Positions 55,565 through 64,000 of a DNA stretch of 64,000 bases are shown here, piece after piece. Numbering within the stretch: the stretch's first letter is position 1; each line of letters begins with the position of its first letter. Made by a program: the position numbers and the translations under genes. Where the stretch lies: assembly GCA_026929865.2 (NCBI GenBank), contig CM049410.1:30188501-30252500 (forward strand), in the 5' to 3' direction. Below the pieces are notes generated by a model. That model searched no databases. It was given only the letters and a program-made list of their open reading frames with translations, and was not told the DNA's origin. This stretch comes from Hyperoplus lanceolatus. Its lineage: Eukaryota; Chordata; Actinopteri; Uranoscopiformes; Ammodytidae.

Positions 55565-58060
55565 TATTGTTCTAAATGCTAATGACAGATTCTGTGGATG
55601 ACTACTTGCACCCATTCAGTAATATTGATGATGCTAGTTTTTAGACAATGATAATGTTGGGGGAGCGAATATAATCATTATAGCAAGTATGAATTAAATT
55701 TGAAACTTGACCCAAATGTTGGGTTTGTAAAAAGCCGAAAACCACTTTTATAATAAATAAACAACTTGTGAATACTACTCTGACGAACAATTAAAAAAAG
55801 AGGGGTCTCTTTCTCTATTATACCCAACAGTCTACAAATTTTAAAAATCAAGGTTACCTGTCCTTTAATAATTTAAGTAATTGTATCTGAGCTTGGCATA
55901 ATGAAAGAGGAAGGAGTATCCTAACCAGGGGAGGGCACTATATGTTGAACAGCTCTAAGATGTACTATGCTTAAAAGCAGACAATAAACATAGATGATAT
56001 TCTTGAATCCTTAACATAGAAATTACAGTAGAAAAAAATATATTATTAGCTTTGTATAGAACACCTGGTCCTTCTAGCCACTTTCACTTTAAACAGAAGC
56101 AAGTTGCTAACCTAAACAAATAGATATTATATGTGGGATTTTAATATTGATCGTTATCCCCATGAAATAATAAGATTTTATCACAAAGTATAGTAATAGT
56201 CTATTTCCTGTTATTAAAACAATAGATAAAGAAAGATAACATAAATACAATAGAAAAGGAAGCTGACTCCTTATAAAGAAAGCGATCATTTCCTGTTTTT
56301 GCAATTTTCAAATCTTCTTGAGGTGGAAAATATAAAAGAACCACACCCATCAGCTACTCGATGTAGAACACCAAAGCCACGCTGCCCTTAGGATGGACTT
56401 AAGCCCAGACTGGAATCAGGTCTATGCAACTGAAGACCCTAATCAAGCCTATGAGGCCTTTCTGTCGACTATACTTAAGCTATATGATAAACACTGTCCA
56501 ATAAGAAAGACTGCTACCAAAGTTAATATAGACATGATAAGCCATGGATTACTAAAGGTATAGAAAACCGTAAAAGAAAATTTACTTTACAGGATATTCT
56601 TAAAAAAGAAAAAAGAGCGAAAATAAAATAAGAAAAAAATAAATTAATACAATTATTAGATTTATAGGAGGAATATTACCATAGGCTACAAAAAAGTAAC
56701 ACCAAGGGAAAAATTTAAATAGCATAATCAAAAAAGGCACAAAAATTATCAACGTCTTTACAAAGAGAATATAACCATGATAAACAAAGAAATTGCAATA
56801 ATCATAATTTCTTTGTAAAAGTTGGATCTAACCCCAAAGTTGAGAGCAGAGAAGGAAGGATTGGATGTAAACATTATCAGAAGGAATCCAATTCCATTTT
56901 TATCTCAATGTAAATAAAATGAAATTCTTGATATTGTAAATAAATTTAAAAAAAAAGTCTACTACTTTGCTAATTTAGATATATGCTAGTAAAAAAAAGT
57001 TGTTGCATAGTAACACCTTCCTTATATCTCACCATTTTCTCAATTTTCCCAAATTCAATAAAACTCTAAAGTAATTCCAATCTTCAAAGTGGAGAAAATA
57101 ATTCACAAACTATAGACCATTCTCTGTCTATTAAAATAATTAAAAGTTTGTACAGATAGTAATTTTATAGAGAGCCTATGAGAACATATTCAGAAGCAAA
57201 TCACTAAGTGAGCTTGAAGGGATATCTACTACAACAGGATATACAGTTGGGGTTTTTATCGATAAAAGACAATTGACATGGTATATTTGGAAAAAAAAGT
57301 ATGAAGGAATTTAAAAGTTATTGATGATAGAGAAAAAGGCATTATAATGATGACTTGAAAAGTAACACATGGGGTCCACATCTGTGTGTCCTAAACTTTT
57401 TATTATGTACTTAATGATTTATGTGACTAAATTACTAAAGTGTGTTTGTTTGCGGTGAACAGTTTATTTGAAAGAGAGAGTCTGGTGGTGAAAAAATTAA
57501 AATTTAAAGAAGTGTTTGACATTAATAAGTTTTTGAATAAAAAAAAAATTTATTATTTGGTAATAGAAAATTAATAAAGAAACTAAGATTATGTGTTGAA
57601 ATTGGGTAAATGAAAAATTTTTTGGGAACAATCGATAATAAACTAATAAAAAGATAAATAAATAAAATAAAAATATAAAAATTATTGAAAAGAAAAATAT
57701 TTTAAATAGAATATATATATATTGTATTGTCTCATTTTTATTTTTGTTGTATGGGTAATAAAAAAAAAAAATTTTTTTACAAAAAAATTAAATATTACTA
57801 TTATATAAAATCTCTTTTCATTAAACCACATTAAATTAAAGATCAGTCTAATTATACAAGAAAAAACATAGGAGTGTTTGGGGCTAGAGATGGTCACTAC
57901 CAATTAAGAGGGAATATGTTCAGAAGTGCAGGGGAAAGGAATAAGAGTAGGTGTTCGTTAAAGGTATCAACCTATGGAAAATTGGACTGTGAACTAAAAA
58001 CGTAATCTATTAAAAAATTAAAAAATTTAAAAAAGGTAATAGAAGATATAAAGCGTCATT
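55565..58060 (+). pseudogene. LINE ORF2 remnant
   Basis: Readable pieces in shifted frames include WDFNIDRYPHE (about 56,140, GDFNID-type endonuclease motif), an SDH-type text near 56,283, DPNQAYEAFLSTILKLYDKH (about 56,440-56,500, linker), IPIFK and NYRP-like text near 57,080-57,120, YTVGVFIDK (about 57,245, start of the FxDxxKAF motif), and GKLDCELKT (about 57,980, C-terminus). No continuous frame remains and the catalytic residues cannot be confirmed. Confidence 0.68.
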
Positions 58061-58079
58061 ATACTTTGTTTTTGCTTTG

Positions 58080-58570
58080 TTTTAGTTTTTTTGTTGTTTT
58101 TCTTTTTTCGAATTATTATATTGTATTATGTGTTGTGTTATATTATGTTATCTTATCTTATGTTGTATTCATGGTAAATAATGTTTATAGTATATTATAT
58201 TCATATTTATGGTATATTTATAATATTGTCATCTTATGTTAGATTGTATTATGTTATATTGTATCTTATTATATTATATTATGTTTGTTATGTTATGTAT
58301 GTTGTGTAGCGTAGAAATGATATATTTTAGAGGTTAAAATATGATATATATTATATTTTTAGTGTATTATATTTATAGTATTATATTATGTTATATTGTA
58401 TTATGTTATTGTATTTGTTGTTGTATTATATTATATTATGTATTTGGAGGTTATATATTTGTAAGTTAAAAAAAAAATATATATATATATAGTATATATA
58501 ATATATGTATTTTTTTATATATGTAATTAATAATGTAAATGAAGGTGTTAATAATGAACTTACTATTATT
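58080..58570. repeat. Very A/T-rich low-complexity stretch
   Basis: Irregular TTATATTATGTTATATTGTA-like text and a TA run near 58,480. It belongs to the 3' region of the old LINE or to later slippage. No gene is visible. Confidence 0.75.
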
Positions 58571-58672
58571 GCGGATAATAAGTCGTAGCCTAGACTTTGA
58601 TTATTTTATTTTTATTTTTTTTATTGAATGATGGTATGAAATAAATATTTTAACTACTACTACTACTACTGC

Positions 58673-58853
58673 TGTAAAGAGAGAGGGAGAGAGGGACATT
58701 CAGGGTCGGACTGAGCCCAGGTACTCACCCATAATGTTTGGTTGTGATAGCGCCAACTAGTGGTGTAAAAAAAAAAAAAAAAAAAAAAACATATATACTC
58801 AAAATGACCCAAAACGTGCTCCCAGACACTTTTTTCTTTGGACTCAACACTTA
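58673..58853. other. Short unassigned stretch with a poly-A run
   Basis: A GA-rich start and an A run of about 22 (58,768-58,789). On minus, GGGTGAGTAC near 58,725 resembles a splice donor, but no supporting exon was found. Confidence 0.5.
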
Positions 58854-58882
58854 GGGCCCGTGCACACCTAGCGCCATTTCCC
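58854..58882 (+). repeat. Harbinger left terminal inverted repeat
   Basis: It starts GGGCCCGTGCACACC and matches the right end in inverted orientation with few mismatches over about 22 bp. Confidence 0.88.
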
Positions 58883-59096
58883 AGCGTTAAACGCTGACTG
58901 TGCGCTCGGGAGTGTATATACTGAGCGTTTTTTTCGGCCGCTTTTTTCAAGCGTTTATGCGCTGGGAGAATGCTGTCAAAATAAACGTTGATCGAACCGA
59001 ACGTCTCGTCTAGTTTCTATGACTGCCTCGTGTCTCTTTTATTTGTCTTCACTCTTGTCTTGGTCTGAGCACTCACTGATTATTGTAGCCTTAAAA

Positions 59097-59433
59097 ATGC
59101 CAAACATGGATTTAAAAAAGAAGAGAATTCTGGCTCTGATCCTGCTTATTACTGAGGAGGATCTTAGTGGTGGTCCCGCTATCACGACAGTGAATCGCGG
59201 AGGAGGAGGCTGTGGGTTCACGAAACCATCCGCCGGAGAAACCAATTTGGCGAGTATCACCGCCTCGTCCAGGAGTTAAAATTAGACGGAGCCCGATTCC
59301 AGACCTATTTCCGACTGACCAAGGGGCAGTTCGAGGAATTACTCCTCAAGATCGGTGGGAAAATATCTAAGGAAAGCACAGCTTTCAGGGAGACTATCCG
59401 CCCCGCAGAGCATCTATGCATATGCCTACGGTG

Positions 59434-59530
<97 letters not shown>

Positions 59531-60517
59531 GATTAGAATAGTTGTACGCATTCAAAAAAAATAACTGAAGATTAGAACAGGTTTTGAGTATTATCTGACA
59601 AATATAATTACAACAACATTTTTCTCACATTAGGTTCCTAGCTACTGGAGACTCGTTCAGAACAATTGCCTTTAGCTATAGAGTTGGGCACTGCACTGTG
59701 GGACGGATAGTCAAGGAGGTGTGTGAGGCGATATGGAGCTGCCTGCTAGACGACTACATGCCTGTCCCAAAAAAAAATGACTGGAAGAAAATCGCGGAAG
59801 AATTCAGTTCCCTGCGGGCTTTTCCGAACTGCTTGGGAGCTATTGATGGGAAGCATGTAGTGATTCAAGCCCCACCATGCAGCGGTTCATTGTATTTTAA
59901 TTACAAAGGGACCTTTTCGATTGTGCTCCTCGCCTATGTCGACGCACACTATCGCTTTCGAATGGTTGATGTGGGAGCATATGGGAGGAACGCTGCATGC
60001 CTCTGCATTTGGTCGAGCCCTCCGTCAAGGGACACTTGACCTTCCTGATGACGCCCCTCTTCCTGGTGCAGAACACCAGGGTCCTGTACCCCATGTGTTT
60101 TTGGCGGATGAGGCGTTCCCCCTAAGGCGGGACATCATGCGGCCCTATGCTGGGCATACCAAGGGAGATAAGCGTATTTTCAACTACAGGCTGTCCCACA
60201 CCAGGAGGATGGTCGAGTGCTCCTTTGGGATCATGGTGGCTCAGTGGAGGCTCTATAGGAGGGTCCTATGCGTGTCTCCCGATGTTGCCGAAACCGTCGT
60301 TAAAGCAACTTGTATGCTCCACAATTTCCTTCGCTGGGAAAATAGAAGCTCCGTGCCTACAGCAGTTGTCCCACCTGTAGAGCAAAACCTTGGTGTGCAA
60401 GACATTGGACAAGTGGGTAGCAATAATGCCACCAAAGAAGCCATTGCTGTCCGTGAAAAATTCACCACTTATTTGTCCACGACAGGACAGGTGTTATGGC
60501 AAAATCAAATAATCTGA
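59097..60517 (+). pseudogene. PIF/Harbinger transposase (HARBI1-like), one intron, damaged
   Basis: Exon 1 is 59,097-59,430 with donor GTGAGT at 59,431; exon 2 is 59,634-60,517 after TTCTCACATTAG. The join keeps the frame (CICLR|FLATGDSF). Exon 1 starts MPNMDLKKKRILAL and after a frameshift near 59,165 reads RRLWVHETIRRRNQFGEY. Exon 2 contains FPNCLGAIDGKHV with Asp at 59,845-59,847 (first catalytic Asp), RMVDVGAYGRN, VFLADEAFPL (candidate second Asp), and RMVECSFGIM with Glu at 60,215-60,217 (third acidic residue). The SDGG codons normally after GRN are missing and the frame changes at about 59,991, so a short deletion disrupts the core. The intron is mostly a (GT)n run. Confidence 0.88.
59433..59528 (+). 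repeat. (GT)n microsatellite in the transposase intron
   Basis: GT run directly after the splice donor. Confidence 0.95.
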
Positions 60518-61105
60518 GACATAGTTGTAAATTAATAGATTTAGTTTTAATGATAGTAATAGCTTTAGTATAGTTGAATAGATAGTTTTAATGATAGTTG
60601 TAGTAATAGAAGTAGTGCAGAATCCAATCAATTCTTAAACAATAAATAAATATTTTTTAATCATACAGACTTGAGACTCTTGTACTTTATTATTATATTG
60701 ATGGAGAAAATATTAAGCAGAGTATTCTGTAATGATAGACCTCACAATAAAATCTTGCTTTTATAGGTAAGGGAGACTTTGATATTTTTTATATCTTCAT
60801 TTACCTATTTTAATTTTAAGTAACAGCTCAACAATTCATCATTAACAGAAATGTTAATACAAACAAATAACTTCAAAAGGCATAGAGTGAATTAAATTAT
60901 TTAATTAAATAAAAAAGCATATTTGTACGGAACTGTATGAACTGAATGACATATTTACAAAAATTACAAATTTAAGAGTTGAAAGGACTTATTATATTAC
61001 TAACAGTATGAATGATATGTACATATTTATATAAAAAAAAGACAAATGTTTCTGCTAATTGATTAGATTCAAACAGGACATGAGCGAGGACGATGTTTTT
61101 TTAAT
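60518..61105. other. A/T-rich spacer between convergent Harbinger genes
   Basis: AATAAATAAATA at about 60,642 can serve as a polyadenylation signal for the transposase transcript. No other feature was seen. Confidence 0.6.
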
Positions 61106-62619
61106 TTAGAAAAAAAAAGACTGATCAGAAAATTCAATGTCAAACAAAACTTGCTGTAATTTGATTTTAGCAAGAGCTTTTTTTTTGATGTCCAATCTTT
61201 TTAAGGCCGGAGCCAGGCTTAATAAAAAATGATCCTCCTCGCTCGTGTCCTGCTTGCATAGGACCTCCAACATTCCCTGCTGGAAATTATTTATGTTATT
61301 CTGTGGAGGTGGTGGTGGAGCCCTTCTCCTCTTCGCAGGGGCCCTCCCTGGAACACGGTCGGCCTGGATGAGGCAGTAGGTATCACAAATGGTGTTGGTA
61401 TTTCGAGTGGTGTTGGTGAGGTAGACAGGGGTGGCGTTGGACCACGAGGACTGATGTCCTCTTGCGACTCGTCGTCACCGCTCCAGGCTGTGGTGCTCTG
61501 GTTGAAAGATATTTCAGTTAATTTAGTTCATAACTAAAATCAAGGAATAAAATGACAGAAACGTATAAAAAAGTATAAAGCCTCAATATGGCAGATGGTG
61601 AATAACAAATGTTGTGTATTTTTTGTTTTTGTTTTACCGGGAAACCTCTCGGGAGCGGCCGGGGCATGCGTATGTGCGCTGGGAAAATTGAACGCTTTGT
61701 GTGGAGAGAAAAAAGAGGCACTGGAAATCGCCAAAGCCAATTCAAAGCCTGTGTTATGATGACGGGGTTGTGGAAGCTGGCGCATAACTTTGTTGCATTA
61801 TATTGAAACAGTGTTTCAGATTAATTCAAATGCCAGAGCGCATTGTTGCGATCGTGATTATTTTATTATAGGCTATGTGTGTTCTGGTCATTTTCGCATG
61901 ATTAAACATGCCATCTTTAATATGGCTATAAAAAAAGCTTGTTGCATTTTGTTTTTATGAAGGTGTGGGGGATTAGGGGTGTGTCAACCCGGTTGAGACA
62001 TAGAAGAAAAAAAAAATTGGGAACCGCTGGGCTAAGCTACCTACCCACACAAATACACGTCCAATCTACATTCAGCATTTATCGGTAAAAAAAACAGTTT
62101 GCTCCCTGTTTAGCCTACCTCTGACATTGGGTTGGACATTGCATAGAGTATGGAGGATGCGGTCTCCTCACTCTCCTCCCTGTAATTGGAGCAGGTCTCC
62201 CGGTCCTGGATATGCGGCTCCAGGAAAGCCAATATATTCATACATTTCCATCTTTTCTTGATCTCTCCTTCTGCCCCACTCCTCTTCTCTTTCTCAGACT
62301 TTCTCTCCTTCTTGTACTTATCCCGCAAGTATTTCCATTTCAGTTGGCAACGATCCCCTATAATCAGATTGTGTAAAACAAACGTTAATCAGCGTTGATG
62401 TGTTAACGGCAGTCTAACGTCAACGCTACAATGTAAACAACTGTCTGTTAACAACTTGTAGGATGAAATGAACACAAAAAAACACTCACCAGAAACATCC
62501 AAAGAGATCCCGATCTGCTCCCACAAACGGGCCTTTCTATCACGATTGTGATACAGTTTATCTGACATGTCATAAAGCTCCGGGTAGACCGACACCGCAA
62601 GAACAAGTTTTTCCTCCAT
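61106..62619 (-). pseudogene. Harbinger-encoded MADF-BESS DNA-binding protein, three exons, one frameshift
   Basis: On minus, exon 1 (62,619-62,490) starts MEEKLVLAVSVYPELYDMSD and ends DVSG before GTGAGT. Exon 2 (62,357-62,119) follows TTATAG and gives DRCQLKWKYLRDKYKKERKS then KKRWKCMNILAFLEPHI. Together these form a MADF (Myb/SANT-like) domain of about 80 residues, and a Ser/Glu-rich stretch follows. Exon 3 (61,497-61,106) after ACCAG starts STTAWSGDDESQED, is Pro-rich, shifts frame near 61,360, then has KRRRAPPPPP and a BESS-type end (HFLLSLAPALKRLDIKKKAL, KIKLQQVLFDIEF) before a stop at 61,106-61,108. MADF and BESS are the usual DNA-binding and protein-interaction modules of such factors. 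Its role as the Myb-like partner of the transposase is inferred from position. Confidence 0.82.
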
Positions 62620-62864
62620 CTTTTTGCGTTGCGTTGTTGCCAAGGCGACAAGTCCCAACGATCTACTATCTGATTGGCCCTTTGAAAAAAAGCGGCGGTG
62701 AAGCCTCACCGCCTTTCTGAAAAGTTGAACTTTTTTCAACTTGCAAATCTCGAGGCGGCCGCACAAAAAGACAAAAAACGCTTGAAAAAAGACGCTGGGC
62801 GCTGCGCCTTTTCTCAGAGCGGCCGCCTTTTGCCGAGGCGGCCGCTTCTCATTGGGAATCAATT

Positions 62865-62893
62865 GAAAAAAGGCGCTAGGTGGGCACGGGCCC
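62865..62893 (-). repeat. Harbinger right terminal inverted repeat
   Basis: Reverse complement starts GGGCCCGTGCCCACCTAGCG. Inside it the GCGGCCGC and GCGCTGGG motifs recur as near the left end. Confidence 0.88.
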
Positions 62894-62896
62894 TTA

Positions 62897-63882
62897 GAGA
62901 AATGTTCAATGACGCCCATTCATTCCTATTGGGCGAAAATTTTAACCAACTTCCGTCAGACATAATTTGTGTATGCTGAACACACGGGAGTCATCCCCGA
63001 GTCTCTACGACCTTCCTTTGAGGAGATACAGAACTTTTAAACAAAACAACACTCGTAACTCGGAAATCAAAGCTTGTAGAGCCTTGGGGGTAGCACCATT
63101 GGAAATCCCATCCCAAAATAAGTCTAGTAGGCATAAATGTCAACTTAACCTTTTCAATGAGAGTTATTTGACGATGGCCCCAGGGGCCATCCTGGTTAAA
63201 ACCCTAACCCTAACCCCTAACCCCTGCGGTCCCAGTCTTAGTCCGCTGCTCTCAGCTTGTCACTTCCATAACTGCTCTGGGCGCTGCTGCTCATTTTACT
63301 GCCACTGGTTACGTCTTTATTTTGTCCGTTAATGGAATTTGACTTTTAAAAATTGCTCAATTGAATTTTGATGAAAAAGCAGCTTAATCTTAGTGTGATG
63401 CTTAGCTAAAGCCTTTAGGCACTTACTTGGTTTGTAGTCTGTCCAGTAGGTTGTGTGTGAGCGTGTGCATGTGTTGGCTCTCAGCTCTAACATGCAGCTA
63501 AATAAATCTAATGAACTGAAAACTACAAATAAAATAAACTTCCGCTAATATCACGAGAACATTTATTAGTATTGTTCTATACTCTGTCAGTATCAAAGTG
63601 TGTCAGGAGCAGTAAACACTGTGAGCTCTCTCAGCATTCACTGCTTGTTTGCACACCTGCCTACAATTACTGACCTGATTACAAGGCATTGCGTCACTAC
63701 CACTGGTCACCACCAGATGGAGGCATTTCACATGTCCAACTAAATAAAGTCTAATGGCTCCAACACTTGGGTTTTAGCCCTTATTGCACTTTTAATTTAA
63801 AAATTAATTTAATAACACAAACACATTTAATAATTGTATTATTTAACAGAACATTTATTTTAAAGTTAACTCACACACACGT

Positions 63883-63924
<42 letters not shown>

Positions 63925-64000
63925 ATCTACAGAGGACACAGATCCGTCATGTTAAATCCCCGTTCAGACGGAGACACGTGAAATATAATCCTCTCGTGGA
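62897..64000. other. Right flank with no recognised gene
   Basis: Mixed non-coding sequence. Noted within it are a telomere-like CCCTAACCCTAACCCC at about 63,200-63,228, and a (GA)n run at about 63,883-63,925. The short frames here have no motif and no splice support. Confidence 0.6.

Larger units (their letters stand above)
54850..58672 (+). mobile_element. Old, heavily decayed L2/Jockey-like LINE with both ORFs
   Basis: Remnants appear in the order ORF1 (about 54,926-55,510), ORF2 endonuclease, linker, RT and C-terminus (about 55,565-58,060), an A/T-rich 3' region, and a tail ending in a run of ACT repeats (about 58,650-58,672). Stops and frameshifts occur every few dozen codons, in contrast to the young LINE at 32,502. 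The exact 5' end is unclear. Confidence 0.75.
58854..62893. mobile_element. PIF/Harbinger DNA transposon with both genes
   Basis: The ends read GGGCCCGTGCACACCTAGCG and, inverted, GGGCCCGTGCCCACCTAGCG. TTA flanks both sides (58,851-58,853 and 62,894-62,896), the usual 3-bp TWA duplication of PIF/Harbinger. Subterminal GCGCTGGG, GCGGCCGC and AAGCG motifs are rich at both ends. The 4.04-kb body carries a transposase on plus and a convergent MADF-BESS protein on minus, matching the two-gene organisation of Harbinger elements (a transposase and a Myb/SANT-like partner that helps import and DNA binding). Both genes have a few lesions, so the copy is young but inactive. Confidence 0.9.

Noticed and set aside
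62389-62919. A 176-codon single-exon minus gene
   Set aside because: Only the part from the Met at 62,619 down to 62,490 is coding (MADF exon 1). The rest is transposon end and intron read through by chance.

Overview
This window is eukaryotic and repeat-dominated, most likely from a teleost fish. The reasons are split exons with GT/AG introns, long (CA)n tracts, and the combination of L2/Jockey-like LINEs, a DIRS-type tyrosine-recombinase retrotransposon, PIF/Harbinger and TTAA-, TA- and 8-bp-duplicating DNA elements. There is no operon structure and no RNA gene that I recognise. The only trace of a host gene is a pair of small exons near 53.5-54.0 kb.

Layout. 1-32,501 is an unbroken tandem satellite with a 168-170 bp monomer (about 190 copies). 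It has two alternating monomer types, higher-order blocks, and a recurring inverted block of about 1.7 monomers. At 32,502 a 5'-truncated LINE enters the satellite; the satellite resumes at 41,725 and ends near 43,818. The LINE is itself split by a DIRS element (33,261-39,622, coding strand minus) that keeps 146-bp inverted terminal repeats, an internal complementary region and the AAC/GTT recombination trinucleotide. Its gag, RT and tyrosine recombinase reading frames are broken. Removing the DIRS element restores the LINE reading frame exactly. 43,819-53,470 is a host segment of about 1.1-1.4 kb present in four tandem copies, each changed by different insertions: two TA-flanked elements (the second carries a palindromic hAT-like MITE and a retroposed element encoding a small membrane protein), a Harbinger-like MITE and a TTAA-flanked MITE.

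53,527-53,962 holds two in-phase exons of an unidentified minus-strand gene. 54,046-54,840 is a GC-rich minisatellite. 54,850-58,672 is a second, much older LINE with ORF1 and ORF2 remnants. 58,854-62,893 is a near-complete PIF/Harbinger transposon (TTA target duplication) with a transposase on plus and a convergent MADF-BESS DNA-binding protein on minus. The remainder to 64,000 is mostly unrecognised.

The most informative objects are the nested satellite > LINE > DIRS structure, the DIRS internal complementary region together with identical ITRs around dead genes, the repeated inverted block in the satellite, and the two-gene Harbinger element. Everything was read by eye; family names rest on motifs and element architecture, not on database searches.
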